Origin: Lentzea terrae
GTDB taxonomy: Bacteria > Actinomycetota > Actinomycetes > Mycobacteriales > Pseudonocardiaceae
Assembly (NCBI RefSeq): GCF_003265345.1
Contig: NZ_QFWW01000023.1
Span: forward strand, 186,001-250,000
Length of the DNA: 64,000 nt
Direction of reading: 5' to 3'
Made by a program: the position numbers and the translations under genes. The notes beneath the pieces were generated by a model that did no database searches, was not told the DNA's origin, and saw only the letters and a list, made by a program, of their open reading frames with translations. Positions within the stretch are counted from its first letter, which is position 1, and the number at the start of each line of letters is the position of its first letter. Below, in pieces: positions 50,835-61,024 of the stretch.

Positions 50835-52370
50835 ATGGCTACGCACGAGGTGACCAACCAGGTGCCGCCGCTGAGCGGGCACGACGTCGCGGCCGACCCG
50901 GCCCTGCTCACCTGGGTCGACAACGACGACCTGCACGACCTCGGACGCCTCGCGGGCAGGGCTGACCTGCAGGAACTCGGCCGGCTCGCGAACACGTACC
51001 CGCCGGTGCTGCACACGCACGACCGGTACGGGAACCGGATCGACGAGGTCGAGTTCCACCCGGCCTGGCACGACCTGATGCAGATCGCCGTCACCAGCGG
51101 CCTGCACGCGTACGTCGACGGCGCACACCTCGAGCGGGCCGCGAGGTTCTACGTGTGGTCGCAGGTCGAGGCCGGCCACGGTTGCCCGATTTCGATGACT
51201 TACGCCGCCGTGCCCGCTTTGCGCGTCGAGCCCGAACTGGCCGACGTGTACGAACCGCTGCTCACCTCGCGGCAGTACGACTTCGGGCTCGAAGCGCCGC
51301 TCACCAAGCGCGGCCTGATCGCCGGCATGTCCATGACCGAGAAGCAGGGCGGCTCGGACGTCCGTGCGAACACGACAGTCGCGAAGCCGGTCCAAGACGG
51401 ATACCTCCTCACCGGGCACAAGTGGTTCACCTCGGCACCGATGTCCGATGTGTTCCTCACGCTGGCGCAGGCGCCCGGCGGACTGACGTGCTTCCTGGTG
51501 CCGCGGGTGCTGCCGGACGGCACGCGCAACCGGTTCTTCCTCCAGCGGTTGAAGGACAAGCTGGGCAACAAGTCCAACGCGTCCGCCGAGATCGAGTACG
51601 ACGAGGCGTTCGCCTGGCGCGTCGGCGAGGAAGGCCGCGGCGTGCGGACGATCATCGAGATGGTCAACACGACCCGCCTCGACTGCGTGCTGGGAACCGC
51701 CGCCGGGATGCGCGCCGGACTCCGGCAGGCCGCGCACCACGCGGCGCACCGCAAGGCGTTCGGGAAGTACCTGATCGACCAGCCGGCCATGCGCAACGTG
51801 CTGGCGGACTTGGCGGTGGAGTCCGAGGCGGCCACGACGACGGCGATGTGGCTCGCACAGCACCGGCCGCGGCTCGGGCTCGCGATCACCAAGTACTGGG
51901 TGTGCAAGCGCGGGCCGGTGCACGCGGCCGAGGCGCTGGAGTGTCTGGGCGGCAACGGTTACATCGAGGACAGCGGGATGCCGCGACTGTTCCGCGAGTC
52001 GCCGCTGATGTCGATCTGGGAGGGCTCTGGCAACGTCGCTGCACTGGACGTCCTGCGCGCGATGAAGAAGGAACCCGACTCGGTGCAGGAGTTCCTGGCG
52101 ACCGTCAGCGGCGTGGACCCGCGCATCGACAAGGCGTTGAACGAGCTCGGCGTGGCGCTGTCCGATGTGGACGAGTCGCAGGCACGCCGGGTCGTCGAGA
52201 AGATGGCGTTGATCCTGCAGGGTGCCCTGCTGGTCAGGCACGGACACCCTGCGGTCGCGGATGCGTTCCTGGCCTCACGGCTCGGCGGGGACTGGGGAGT
52301 CGCCTTCGGGACGCTCCCCAAGTCCACCGATTTCAGCGCGATCATCGACCGGGCGATACCGAAGATTTAG
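50835..52370 (+). CDS. AidB-like acyl-CoA dehydrogenase
   Basis: The 511-aa flavoprotein has the large N-terminal extension and motifs of the AidB branch: SMTYAAVPALRVEPELADVYEPLLTSRQYDFGLEAPLTKRGLIAGMSMTEKQGGSDVRANTT, HKWFTSAPMSD, LECLGGNGYIEDSGMPRLFRESPLMSIWEGSGNV. AidB proteins bind FAD and show weak isovaleryl-CoA dehydrogenase activity; in E. coli AidB is linked to alkylation damage. ATG 50835 is used; the open frame upstream is antisense to tmsA. A palindromic operator overlaps the promoter. The last 4 bases overlap the convergent substrate-binding fusion. Confidence 0.9.
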   Translation: MATHEVTNQVPPLSGHDVAADPALLTWVDNDDLHDLGRLAGRADLQELGRLANTYPPVLHTHDRYGNRIDEVEFHPAWHDLMQIAVTSGLHAYVDGAHLERAARFYVWSQVEAGHGCPISMTYAAVPALRVEPELADVYEPLLTSRQYDFGLEAPLTKRGLIAGMSMTEKQGGSDVRANTTVAKPVQDGYLLTGHKWFTSAPMSDVFLTLAQAPGGLTCFLVPRVLPDGTRNRFFLQRLKDKLGNKSNASAEIEYDEAFAWRVGEEGRGVRTIIEMVNTTRLDCVLGTAAGMRAGLRQAAHHAAHRKAFGKYLIDQPAMRNVLADLAVESEAATTTAMWLAQHRPRLGLAITKYWVCKRGPVHAAEALECLGGNGYIEDSGMPRLFRESPLMSIWEGSGNVAALDVLRAMKKEPDSVQEFLATVSGVDPRIDKALNELGVALSDVDESQARRVVEKMALILQGALLVRHGHPAVADAFLASRLGGDWGVAFGTLPKSTDFSAIIDRAIPKI

Positions 52371-55174
52371 ACGGGGCAACCGTTCGGCGCCGGGGAACGC
52401 TCCGGTCCGTACATTTCGCCGATCATGAACACGCACACCGGTTGCTGCTCGAAGTCGTGGATGTCCGCGATCTCCAGGATCATGAAGTTCCGGTGCTCTC
52501 CCACCCGGGACGCGCTGAAGTTCGTGCGTCCGGTGGCACCGTATGAGTTCAGCTCGCGGAACTCCGCGCCGACGGCGGCACGGTGCGGTTCCCGGCCCGG
52601 CTGGGTGCCGGGCCGCGTCTGGGCCTTCCGCACGGCGTCGAGGAAGAGCCCGGTGGCGTCGTAGGCCACGCCCAGGTGTTCGCCGGGCCACGGCTTGGCA
52701 GGCCTGTCCTTCTCCGGCAGCTCGGGGTTGCCCTGGATCTGCTCCGCCAGCGTGTTGTAGCCGCGGCAGAACACGTCCAGCGGCTGTCCGCCGGGCACCT
52801 TCGCCTGGTCCGGTTCGCCCTCCACGCAGGACTTCCCGGCGAGCACGATCAACCCGGCCATGCTCACGTACGACAGGCGCATGCCGGCCAGTGCCGCCTG
52901 CTCGCGGCTGTCCTTCTGCGCGACGAACCGGATGATGGCGTCGTCGGCGACGACGCGGGGCATCCGGGCCCGGTCGGGGCAACCCCTGCCGATCGCCCGC
53001 AGGAACTCGGCGAAGTTCTCCTCCCTGCCCGCGAAGAACACCATCTCGCCGGAACGGTCCTCCGTGCACTGCGACGGGAACTCCTGCGGGCTGTTGACCC
53101 ACTCCGCGTCCGTGGGCGCGATCCCGTGCTTTGCCAGTTCCGAACCCAACTGGGTGACCAGGTTCGAGGTGTAGATGTCGCTCCCGGACTGCGGCGGGTG
53201 GTAGATGGTCACCTTCGTCGTGCCGAGGTACTGGGCGTACTTGCGGACCAGTTCGGCCTGCCGGACGTTGCCGGGGATCAGCTGGAAGTACGTCGCCGAA
53301 CTGTCCGGCAGCGAGGACTCGGTGAGCGTGGTGCCGATCGTCGGCACGCCCAGCCCGCCCAGTTCGGAGATGACGGTCTTGGTGTCCGCCACGCTGCGGT
53401 CGAGCCCGATCACGCCGATGATGCTCGGGTCCCGTGTCAGCAACGGCGTCAGCATCTCCCCGAGCACCCGGTGGGCGTGCTTCATCTTCGTGCCGCCGTT
53501 CGCGATCACGATGCGCAGCAACGGTTCCGAGGGCAACTTGATGTTCTGCTGGCGCTGTTTGAGGAGCATGCCCTCCAGTTCCTCGGCACGGGAGTGGTCG
53601 GCGTCGGGGTTGGAGCCCTGGTTGGTGAGGCTGGAGAAGTAGACCAGCGTGACGAGCGGGCGTTTGGCGTCGTCCGCGTGCAGCTTCTCCGCCTCCTCGT
53701 TCTGCTGGAACACCTGCTGCTGCGTCCACTTCAACCGGGGGTTCGAGCCGAAGATCTGACTGGCGTTGTCGCTGTAACCGACGCACTCCTCGTCGATCAG
53801 CCTCGTCGACACGCCGGACGACACCGCGGCGCCGACCAGCGAGCAGTTCGCCTTGACGTTGTCGCGCACCGCCGTGAACGCCGGCACCAGCAGCAGGAGC
53901 ACCAGCACCGCAATGATCGCTTCCAGCCTCCGTGACTTCGCGAGCCACCGGACCGGCGGCGCCTTGAACGACAGCGCGCCCCTCGGCGGCTTCTCCGCGG
54001 TCTCGCGCGGGAGGGCGATCACGAGGTAGCGGGCGTCGTCGGCGAGCAACTGTCGCTTGCGCGGCAGTTCCTCACGCCACGTCGCCAGCGCCTCCTCCGC
54101 CTCGTGTGGCGCCACCGGAACGACGGTGCCGCCCTTCGACAGCTCGCGCGACAACCTGTCCTCGTCGTCGCTGGCGGCGATCACCAGCAACGGGTCGAGT
54201 TCGCCGGTGTCGTTGCGCACCTTGTTGATCAGCTTGAGGAGTTCCCAGCCACCGTTGTCCCTGGTCACGCCGTCGAGCAGGACCGGGACGTACGCGGTGC
54301 GCCGCCAGCCCGCCCTGCGCAGCCGGAACCTGCCCGACTTCCGCCGGTAGGCGATCCTCAGGTCCTCCAGGAACGCGTGCACGAGCAGGAGGTGGATCTG
54401 CTCGGTGTTCTCCGACTCGTGCCTGCCCAGCGTGAGCCGCTCGGCGAACCCGAGGAAGTCGATGGAGTGGTTGGGCAGCGCGTAGTTCTGCCCGCGCATG
54501 AACCACTTCGACTCGCGCGCGAGTCCTGGCACGCGCTTGCCGAGCCAGCTGATGCCGATCTTGGCTCCGAACTGGGTGACGAGCCCCAGCACCAGCCGGG
54601 ACAGGAAGCCCGGGCTGAGCGTCTGGACCGTCTGGTTGACGTGCTCGGCGGTCCGGTTGACCTGCTCGCCGTCCTCGCTCACCCGGCCGGTCCACGAGCG
54701 CAGCAACTCGACTGCCGCCGCACGGTCGTCCCTGCCGGGCAGGTCCGGCAGCGGCGTGCGGGTCAGCCAGTCGACGAGCCGGTAGTGGTCGAATCTGGTC
54801 AGCCGTTCGGATCCGACGTGGACTCTGGCCAGCTGAACGCGGAGCTGGTCGAGCAACGGCAGCAGCGGCCCCGGTTCCCTCGTGTGCTCACTTCCGTCCG
54901 CCTCCGGAGGCACCGTGGCGGCCACGTCGACATAGGCGTGCGGAATTTTGGGAGAACCGGCGTCGAGCCGCGCCTCCAAGGCGCGCAGGAACGGCGTCGG
55001 GCTGCCTGCGCTCTCCAGGTAGAGCAGCGGAAGCGGCTGGTCACCGACCACTTCTTCGGTGTTGCTGCGGTAGAAGAAACCCGGTCGTGCGCAGAGCTCA
55101 TGAATGACTTTGAAGAGCTCGCGCAGTCCGGTGAAGTCCGGTTCGGTCCGGCCACCAGTCATCTGCACCCTCAC
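52367..55174 (-). CDS. Membrane protein: cytoplasmic NTPase-like domain fused to extracellular substrate-binding domain
   Basis: The 935-aa protein has about 415 cytoplasmic residues that look like a degenerate NTPase fold (LPLLYLESAGSPTPFLRALEARLD, YVPVLLDGVTRD, DPLLVIAASDDED) but show no Walker A. One membrane helix follows (about 420-440, AIIAVLVLLLLVPAFTAV), then a type-I periplasmic-binding-protein domain (about 480-930: VTLVYFSSLTNQ, IIGVIGLDRSVADTKTVISELGGLGVPTIGTTLTESSLP, HLGVAYDATGLFLDAV) like Leu/Ile/Val-binding proteins. No permease or ABC ATPase is adjacent. It may be a one-piece ligand sensor. An in-frame ATG at 55162 is an alternative start. Confidence 0.8.
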   Translation of the reverse strand: MRVQMTGGRTEPDFTGLRELFKVIHELCARPGFFYRSNTEEVVGDQPLPLLYLESAGSPTPFLRALEARLDAGSPKIPHAYVDVAATVPPEADGSEHTREPGPLLPLLDQLRVQLARVHVGSERLTRFDHYRLVDWLTRTPLPDLPGRDDRAAAVELLRSWTGRVSEDGEQVNRTAEHVNQTVQTLSPGFLSRLVLGLVTQFGAKIGISWLGKRVPGLARESKWFMRGQNYALPNHSIDFLGFAERLTLGRHESENTEQIHLLLVHAFLEDLRIAYRRKSGRFRLRRAGWRRTAYVPVLLDGVTRDNGGWELLKLINKVRNDTGELDPLLVIAASDDEDRLSRELSKGGTVVPVAPHEAEEALATWREELPRKRQLLADDARYLVIALPRETAEKPPRGALSFKAPPVRWLAKSRRLEAIIAVLVLLLLVPAFTAVRDNVKANCSLVGAAVSSGVSTRLIDEECVGYSDNASQIFGSNPRLKWTQQQVFQQNEEAEKLHADDAKRPLVTLVYFSSLTNQGSNPDADHSRAEELEGMLLKQRQQNIKLPSEPLLRIVIANGGTKMKHAHRVLGEMLTPLLTRDPSIIGVIGLDRSVADTKTVISELGGLGVPTIGTTLTESSLPDSSATYFQLIPGNVRQAELVRKYAQYLGTTKVTIYHPPQSGSDIYTSNLVTQLGSELAKHGIAPTDAEWVNSPQEFPSQCTEDRSGEMVFFAGREENFAEFLRAIGRGCPDRARMPRVVADDAIIRFVAQKDSREQAALAGMRLSYVSMAGLIVLAGKSCVEGEPDQAKVPGGQPLDVFCRGYNTLAEQIQGNPELPEKDRPAKPWPGEHLGVAYDATGLFLDAVRKAQTRPGTQPGREPHRAAVGAEFRELNSYGATGRTNFSASRVGEHRNFMILEIADIHDFEQQPVCVFMIGEMYGPERSPAPNGCPV

Positions 55175-55283
55175 ACTCGCGCGGATGGCAGAAGACGGTA
55201 GCCGGATTTACCGTTACGAACCCGTGATTCAGGGTACTTTTACGCAGATCGGGTTATGCGCACGATTTCTGTACGCAGTGGAA

Positions 55284-56435
55284 TCAGAGGCCCAGTTCGC
55301 GGGAGATCAGCATCTTCTGCACCTCGGACGTGCCCTCGCCGATCTCCAGGATCTTGGCGTCCCGGTAGAACCGGCCGACCGGGTACTCGTTCATGAACCC
55401 GTACCCGCCGAAGATCTGCGTGGCGTCACGGGCGTTGTCCATCGCCGCCTCGGACGACACGAGCTTCGCGATGGCCGCCTGCTTCTTGAACGGCTCGCCG
55501 CGCAGCATCCGGGACGCGGCCTCGTAGTAGGCCAGCCGCGCGGTGTGCACGCGGGCCTCCATCTCGGCGATCTTGAACTGGATCGCCTGGTACGTGCCGA
55601 TCTTCGCGCCGAACGTCTCACGCTCGTGCGCATACCGCACCGACTCGTCGACACAGCCCTGCGCCAGACCGACGGACAACGCGGCGATGGCGACGCGGCC
55701 CTCGTCCAGCGTCCGCAGGAACTGGGCGAAGCCGCGGCCGCGCTCACCCAGCAGGTTCGCGGCGGGCACCCGGCAGTCCTGGAACGACAGCTCGCGGGTG
55801 TCCGAGGCGCACCAGCCGACCTTGGAGTACTTCTTCGACACCGTGAAGCCCGGCGTGCCGGACGGGACGATGATCGACGAGATCTCCTTGCGGCCGTCCG
55901 GGAGCGTCCCCGTCACCGCCGCGACCGTCACCAGACCGGTGATGTCCGTGCCGGAGTTGGTGATGAACGCCTTGGTGCCGTTGATGACCCACTCGTCGCC
56001 GTCCAGCCGCGCGGTGGTCGCCAGCGCACCCGCGTCCGAACCGCTGCCCGGCTCGGTCAGGCCGAACGCGCCGAGCTTCTCGCCGGAGGTCAGCGAAGGC
56101 AGCCACTCAGCCTTCTGCTCGTCCGTGCCGAAGCGGTAGATCGGCATGGCGCCCAACGAGGTGGCCGCCTCCACGGTGATAGCGACGGACGAGTCGACGC
56201 GCGCGAGCTCCTCCAGCGTCAGGCACAGCGCGAAGTAGTCGCCGCCCATGCCGCCGTGCTCCTCGGGGAACGGCAGGCCGAGCAGGCCCATCGCGCCCAT
56301 CTTCGCCACGATCGGGTACGGGAACTCGCAGCGCTCGTAGTAGTCGCCGATGACCGGGGCCACCTCGTCGCGAGCGAACTCCTCGACGGTCTTGCGCAGG
56401 TCCTCGTACTCGCTCGGGAGTCTGAAGTCCAACAT
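55284..56435 (-). CDS. Acyl-CoA dehydrogenase (isovaleryl-CoA/FadE19-like)
   Basis: The 383-aa flavoprotein is a standard acyl-CoA dehydrogenase: FGLTEPGSGSDAGAL, WVINGTKAFITNSG, RETFGAKIGTYQAIQFKIAEM, IFGGYGFMNEYPVGRFYRDAKILEIGEGTSEVQ. It is the last gene of an operon with carboxylase subunits, starting 5 nt after the biotin-subunit stop with GAGGAGTG. In mycobacteria the same order (accD1-accA1-fadE19) serves leucine breakdown, so it likely oxidises isovaleryl-CoA to 3-methylcrotonyl-CoA. I used ATG 56435; the frame is open upstream but inside the preceding gene. Confidence 0.93.
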   Translation of the reverse strand: MLDFRLPSEYEDLRKTVEEFARDEVAPVIGDYYERCEFPYPIVAKMGAMGLLGLPFPEEHGGMGGDYFALCLTLEELARVDSSVAITVEAATSLGAMPIYRFGTDEQKAEWLPSLTSGEKLGAFGLTEPGSGSDAGALATTARLDGDEWVINGTKAFITNSGTDITGLVTVAAVTGTLPDGRKEISSIIVPSGTPGFTVSKKYSKVGWCASDTRELSFQDCRVPAANLLGERGRGFAQFLRTLDEGRVAIAALSVGLAQGCVDESVRYAHERETFGAKIGTYQAIQFKIAEMEARVHTARLAYYEAASRMLRGEPFKKQAAIAKLVSSEAAMDNARDATQIFGGYGFMNEYPVGRFYRDAKILEIGEGTSEVQKMLISRELGL

Positions 56436-56440
56436 CGGTG

Positions 56441-58366
56441 TCACTCCTCGTGAGAGACGACGAGAGCCAGCACCTGGTCGAGTGCGACCTGCTGGCCTGC
56501 TTGCACGTTCACTTCGGCGAGCACGCCGTCGACCGGTGCGGTCACGGTGTGCTCCATCTTCATGGCCTCGACCACGAACAACGCTTGACCGGCGGTCACC
56601 TCGTCGCCGGCAGAAGCCCGCACCACCAGCACGGTGCCGGGCATCGGCGACTTCACCGGACCGCCGGAGGCTGCGGCGCCACCGGAGGCGCCGACCAGGA
56701 ACTCGGCCTCGATCAACGCCCAGGAGGCGCCGTCGTGGCCGAGCCACAGCACGTCGCCGTCCCGTGCGATCGCGTACCGGCGCGACCCGACGAACAGGTC
56801 CGCGCCTTCGCGACGAGCCCGCGCGCGGACCGGTTCGCCAGCGCCCACAACGACTTCATCGCCACGAACTCGCACGTCGACGTCGTTGATCCGCCACGTC
56901 GTCCACGCGTGCTCGCCGACCCGCCACCCGGACAGCTGGTCCCACGGGTCCTCCCAGGACCCGTTTCTGGGTGGCTCCAGCGACCGTTCCAGGCCCGCCG
57001 CCACGTAGACGTCGTCCGGAATCTCGGCCGACGTCAACGAGTCCAGCTTCCGTTCCACCAGACCGGTGTCCAGCGCGCCGGAACGAACGTCCGGATCGCG
57101 CAGCAACGCCCGCAGGAACGGGATGTTCGTCGTGACGCCGAGCAACACCATCTCGCCCAGCGCGTGATCCAGGCGCCGCAACGCTTCCTCGCGCGTGCGG
57201 CCGTGGGCGATCACCTTGGCGAGCATCGGGTCGTAGTCCGAACCGACGACAAGTCCCTCGTACAGCCCGGAATCCACCCGCACCGACGTGGGCTCGCGCA
57301 ACGCCAGCACCCGGCCACCGGTCGGCAGGAAGCCGCGCGCCGGGTCCTCCGCGTAGACCCGCGCCTCGACCGAATGTCCCACCAGCTCGACGGAGAGGTC
57401 CAGCACCTCGCCGGCCGCCACGCGGAGCTGCCACTCGACCAGGTCGACGCCCGTGACCTGTTCGGTCACCGGGTGCTCGACCTGCAGCCGGGTGTTCATC
57501 TCCATGAAGAAGTAGTCGCCGGTCTGTCCGTCCACGATGAACTCGACCGTGCCGGCGCCGACGTAGCCGCAGGACTTGGCCGCGTCGACCGCAGCGGACC
57601 CCATCGCCTCGCGCACTTCAGGCGTGAGGAACGGCGACGGCGCCTCTTCGATGATCTTCTGGTGCCGCCGCTGCAGGCTGCACTCGCGTTCACCGAGGTG
57701 GATCACGTTGCCGTGCGAGTCGGCGAGCACCTGGATCTCGATGTGCCGCGGGTTCGTGATGAACCGCTCGATCAGCAACGTGTCGTCACCGAACGACCCG
57801 CGCGCCTCCCGCCGTGCCGACTCGATGGCCTCGCGCAGCGCGGACTCCTCGTGAACCAGCCGCATGCCCTTGCCGCCACCGCCCGCGGAAGGCTTGAGCA
57901 GCACCGGAAAACCGATCTCCAGGGCAGCGTCGACGATCTCGTCGTCCGACATGCCTTCGCGAGTGCGGCCCGGCACCACGGGAACACCGGCTGCCGACAC
58001 GGTCAGCTTCGCACGGATCTTGTCGCCCATCGCGTCGATCGCCGACGCGGGCGGTCCGACGAACACGATGCCGGCCTCGGCGCAGGCCGCGGCGAACGCC
58101 GTGTTCTCGGCCAGGAAGCCGTAACCGGGGTGAATCGCCTGCGCCCCAGTGGAAACGGCGGCTTGAACGATCTTCTCGATGGACAGGTACGAATCACGAG
58201 CCGCGGCGGGCCCGATCCGCACGGCCTCGTCGGCCAGCCGGACGTGCAACGCATCGGCGTCCGCGTCGGAGTACACGGCGACGGAACGGATCCCGAGCGA
58301 CCGCAACGCGCGGATCACCCTGACCGCGATCTCCCCGCGGTTCGCCACCAGAACGCTGTCGAACAT
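56441..58366 (-). CDS. accA1: Acyl-CoA carboxylase alpha subunit (biotin carboxylase + BCCP)
   Basis: The 641-aa protein contains a biotin carboxylase domain (1-445: LVANRGEIAVRVIRA, GGGGKGMRLV, FMEMNTRLQVEHPVTE), a linker, and a C-terminal biotinyl domain with the EAMKMEH lysine that carries biotin. It makes carboxybiotin from ATP and bicarbonate. It is paired with the carboxyltransferase encoded 2 nt upstream and the acyl-CoA dehydrogenase downstream. The substrate is most likely 3-methylcrotonyl-CoA in leucine catabolism, judged from operon order and similarity to mycobacterial AccA1. ATG 58366 begins the conserved FDSVLVANRGE. Confidence 0.92.
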   Translation of the reverse strand: MFDSVLVANRGEIAVRVIRALRSLGIRSVAVYSDADADALHVRLADEAVRIGPAAARDSYLSIEKIVQAAVSTGAQAIHPGYGFLAENTAFAAACAEAGIVFVGPPASAIDAMGDKIRAKLTVSAAGVPVVPGRTREGMSDDEIVDAALEIGFPVLLKPSAGGGGKGMRLVHEESALREAIESARREARGSFGDDTLLIERFITNPRHIEIQVLADSHGNVIHLGERECSLQRRHQKIIEEAPSPFLTPEVREAMGSAAVDAAKSCGYVGAGTVEFIVDGQTGDYFFMEMNTRLQVEHPVTEQVTGVDLVEWQLRVAAGEVLDLSVELVGHSVEARVYAEDPARGFLPTGGRVLALREPTSVRVDSGLYEGLVVGSDYDPMLAKVIAHGRTREEALRRLDHALGEMVLLGVTTNIPFLRALLRDPDVRSGALDTGLVERKLDSLTSAEIPDDVYVAAGLERSLEPPRNGSWEDPWDQLSGWRVGEHAWTTWRINDVDVRVRGDEVVVGAGEPVRARARREGADLFVGSRRYAIARDGDVLWLGHDGASWALIEAEFLVGASGGAAASGGPVKSPMPGTVLVVRASAGDEVTAGQALFVVEAMKMEHTVTAPVDGVLAEVNVQAGQQVALDQVLALVVSHEE

Positions 58367-58368
58367 GA

Positions 58369-59958
58369 TCACATCCGGAAGACGCCGTAGGAAACATCGT
58401 CGATGGGCGCGTTGGCGGCGGCCGACAACGCGAGCCCGAGCACCATGCGGGTGTCCCGCGGGTCGATCACGCCGTCGTCCCACAGCCGCGCGGTCGAGTA
58501 GTACGGGTTGCCCTGGTCCTCGTACTGCTGGCGGATCGGCGCCTTGAACGCCTCCTCGTCCTCCGTGGACCAGGAGTCCCCGAGCTGGTCGCGGCGCACG
58601 GTCGCCAGCACCGACGCGGCCTGTTCGCCGCCCATCACGGAGATGCGCGCGTTGGGCCACATCCACAGGAAGCGCGGCGAGTACGCCCGGCCGCACATCG
58701 AGTAGTTGCCGGCGCCGAAGCTGCCGCCGATGATCATCGTGAACTTCGGCACCCGCGCACAGGCCACCGCGGTCACCATCTTGGCGCCGTGCTTGGCGAT
58801 GCCGCCCGCCTCGTACTCGCGGCCGACCATGAACCCGGTGATGTTCTGCAGGAACACCAGCGGCACGGACCGCTTGTCGCACAGCTGGATGAAATGCGCG
58901 CCCTTCACCGCCGACTCGCCGAACAGGATGCCGTTGTTGGCGACGATCCCGACCGGATGGCCGTGAATGCGCGCGAAGCCCGTGACGAGCGTCGCGCCGT
59001 ACTCCTTCTTGAACTCCTGGAACTTCGAGCCGTCCACGATCCGCGCGATCACCTCGCGCACGTCGTACGGCGTCCGGGAGTCCGTCGGCACCACGCCGTA
59101 CAGGTCGGAATCGACGACAGGGGCCTCGACCGGCGCGACGTCCCACGGCCGCGGCACGCGCGGTCCCAGCGTCGAGATGATCGAACGGACCATCCGCAGC
59201 GCGTGCGCGTCGTTCTCCGCCAGATGGTCGGTGACGCCGGACGTGCGCGAGTGCAGGTCGCCGCCACCGAGGTCCTCAGCGCTGACGACCTCGCCCGTCG
59301 CGGCCTTCACCAGCGGCGGGCCGCCGAGGAAGATCGTGCCCTGGTTCCGCACGATGATCGCCTCGTCGCTCATCGCCGGCACGTACGCGCCGCCGGCGGT
59401 GCACGACCCGAGCACGGCGGCGATCTGCGGAATGCCGCGCGCCGACATCGTGGCCTGGTTGTAGAAGATCCGGCCGAAGTGCTCGCGGTCCGGGAAGACG
59501 TCGTCCTGCTTGGGCAGGAACGCGCCGCCGGAGTCGACCAGGTAGACGCACGGCAAGTTGTTCTGCAGCGCCACTTCCTGCGCGCGGAGGTGCTTCTTGA
59601 CCGTGATCGGGTAGTAGGTGCCGCCCTTGACCGTGGCGTCGTTCGCGACGATCACGCACTCCCGGCCGGAGACCCGCCCGACGCCGGTGATGATGCCCGC
59701 GGCCGGTGCCTCGTCGCCGTACATGCCGTTCGCGGCCAGCGGCGACAGCTCCAGGAACGGCGAACCGGGGTCGACCAGCGTGTCCACCCGCTCGCGGGGC
59801 AGCAGCTTGCCGCGGTCGACGTGCCGCTGACGTGCCTTCTCGGGACCGCCGAGCGCGGCGGTGGCGAGCTTGCCGCGCAGCTCGTCGACGAGCGCGGTGT
59901 GCTCCTTGGCGTAGCGGTCCGACGGCTCGGCGGCGCTGCGCAGGGCGGGTGCGTCCAT
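58369..59958 (-). CDS. accD1: Acyl-CoA carboxylase carboxyltransferase (methylcrotonyl-CoA type)
   Basis: The 529-aa protein is a full carboxyltransferase (N and C crotonase-like halves): [97 protein letters not shown]. The QDDVFPD...NQA stretch is characteristic of methylcrotonyl-CoA carboxylase beta subunits. It transfers CO2 from biotin to 3-methylcrotonyl-CoA. It is first in the operon (then accA1, then acyl-CoA dehydrogenase). Two 16-bp palindromic operators begin 17 bp upstream of its ATG. Confidence 0.93.
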   Translation of the reverse strand: MDAPALRSAAEPSDRYAKEHTALVDELRGKLATAALGGPEKARQRHVDRGKLLPRERVDTLVDPGSPFLELSPLAANGMYGDEAPAAGIITGVGRVSGRECVIVANDATVKGGTYYPITVKKHLRAQEVALQNNLPCVYLVDSGGAFLPKQDDVFPDREHFGRIFYNQATMSARGIPQIAAVLGSCTAGGAYVPAMSDEAIIVRNQGTIFLGGPPLVKAATGEVVSAEDLGGGDLHSRTSGVTDHLAENDAHALRMVRSIISTLGPRVPRPWDVAPVEAPVVDSDLYGVVPTDSRTPYDVREVIARIVDGSKFQEFKKEYGATLVTGFARIHGHPVGIVANNGILFGESAVKGAHFIQLCDKRSVPLVFLQNITGFMVGREYEAGGIAKHGAKMVTAVACARVPKFTMIIGGSFGAGNYSMCGRAYSPRFLWMWPNARISVMGGEQAASVLATVRRDQLGDSWSTEDEEAFKAPIRQQYEDQGNPYYSTARLWDDGVIDPRDTRMVLGLALSAAANAPIDDVSYGVFRM

Positions 59959-59974
59959 GCTCCCCAGACCTCAG

Positions 59975-60014
59975 GTTAGCGGGCGTTAACAAAGCCATGT
60001 TAACGCCCGCTCAC
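59975..60014. promoter_or_regulatory. Tandem TetR-type operators of the leucine-catabolism operon
   Basis: GTTAGCGGGCGTTAAC (59975-59990) and GTTAACGCCCGCTCAC (59999-60014) are each near-perfect 16-bp palindromes of the form GTTAACGnnCGCTAAC, with centres 24 bp apart. Together they form a perfect 13-bp inverted repeat. They sit in the accD1 promoter. A third copy precedes the TetR gene at 61049. Confidence 0.8.
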
Positions 60015-60097
60015 CTAGCGGTCCACCGGAACCGCTCGAGAGTCACCAGAAGCCAGGTCAAGGCCTATTTCAGGCACTCTCACGTTCCGGAACAACC

Positions 60098-60883
60098 CTA
60101 ACCGATGACCGACCGCAGAACGGGCAGGTAGCCGCTCTGATGACCGGCGCGGTTCGGGTGGTACGACTCCTCGACCGGCCAGCTGAGGCTGTTCAGCCAC
60201 CAGCTCGACGAGCAGATCTCGTGCCCGGTGAACGCCCCGCGCACGTCGACGTAGCCGAACCCGGCCGCACCGGCCCGCGCACTGATGACGTTGTGCAGCG
60301 CGTCGGAACCGGAGTTGATCGCGGCCCGCTTGGTGTCGCTCAGCCCGACGTTGCACGTGCCCGGCACCTTGTAGAGGCGCGGGTAGCCGAGCACGACCAC
60401 ACGTGCCGACGGGGACTTCGACTTGATCGTTCCGTAGACGTTGTTGAGCAGTCCGGGCAGCGTGTTCGCGATGTAGGTCTTCGACTGGTTCACCCGGTTG
60501 ACGCAGTCCTGGTCCGAACCGAACGTGCACGTCGTGATCACGTCGGTGAAGCCCGCGTCGTTGCCGCCGACCTGCACGGTGACCAGGTTCGTGCTGCTCG
60601 CGAGGGTCGCTGACTGGTTGATGACGTCACCCGTTTTCGCGCCCGAGCAGGCGACGGACTTGAAACTCGCGGGCGCTGTCGCCGCCGCCCACAGGGCCGG
60701 ATAGGCGAGCGGGCCGCGCTTGCAGCTGCCGCTGACACCGTCGTACGAGCCCGTACCCAGGCCGGATGCGTACGAGTCGCCCAGCGCGACGTAGTTGACG
60801 GCGGCAGCGCTCGCGGGATTGGCGAGCGCGATGACGGCCGCGGCGGCGGTGACCACCGAGGCGATGAAATGAGCAGGGCGCAT
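60098..60883 (-). CDS. Secreted SGNH/GDSL esterase
   Basis: The 261-aa protein has a signal peptide (to about residue 27, ANPASAAA). Block I is VALGDSYASGLG with the nucleophile Ser, block III is VGGNDAGF, and block V is SYHPNRAGHQSG with the catalytic His (and the preceding acidic region). Six Cys suggest disulfides, as in Streptomyces secreted GDSL lipases. It hydrolyses ester lipids outside the cell; the exact substrate is unknown. GGGAGT precedes ATG 60883. It lies between the carboxylase operon and the TetR gene that share operator sites, though its own promoter region contains only the TetR-side copy. Confidence 0.92.
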   Translation of the reverse strand: MRPAHFIASVVTAAAAVIALANPASAAAVNYVALGDSYASGLGTGSYDGVSGSCKRGPLAYPALWAAATAPASFKSVACSGAKTGDVINQSATLASSTNLVTVQVGGNDAGFTDVITTCTFGSDQDCVNRVNQSKTYIANTLPGLLNNVYGTIKSKSPSARVVVLGYPRLYKVPGTCNVGLSDTKRAAINSGSDALHNVISARAGAAGFGYVDVRGAFTGHEICSSSWWLNSLSWPVEESYHPNRAGHQSGYLPVLRSVIG

Positions 60884-61024
60884 CGAAGACTCCCGAAGGG
60901 GTCGCAGGGGTGTGATGCATTGCACGCCAATGGTTACCCACGAGTAAGACCCGTGTGAAGTATTCGTCAACAGTCAACATTCAGGGGCTTGCACCAGTCG
61001 AAATTCCACCCATCGGACGACTAG

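Noticed and set aside
52367-55174. Component of an ABC amino-acid transporter
   Set aside because: No permease or ATPase genes flank it and the binding domain is fused to a large cytoplasmic domain, which transport binding proteins do not have.
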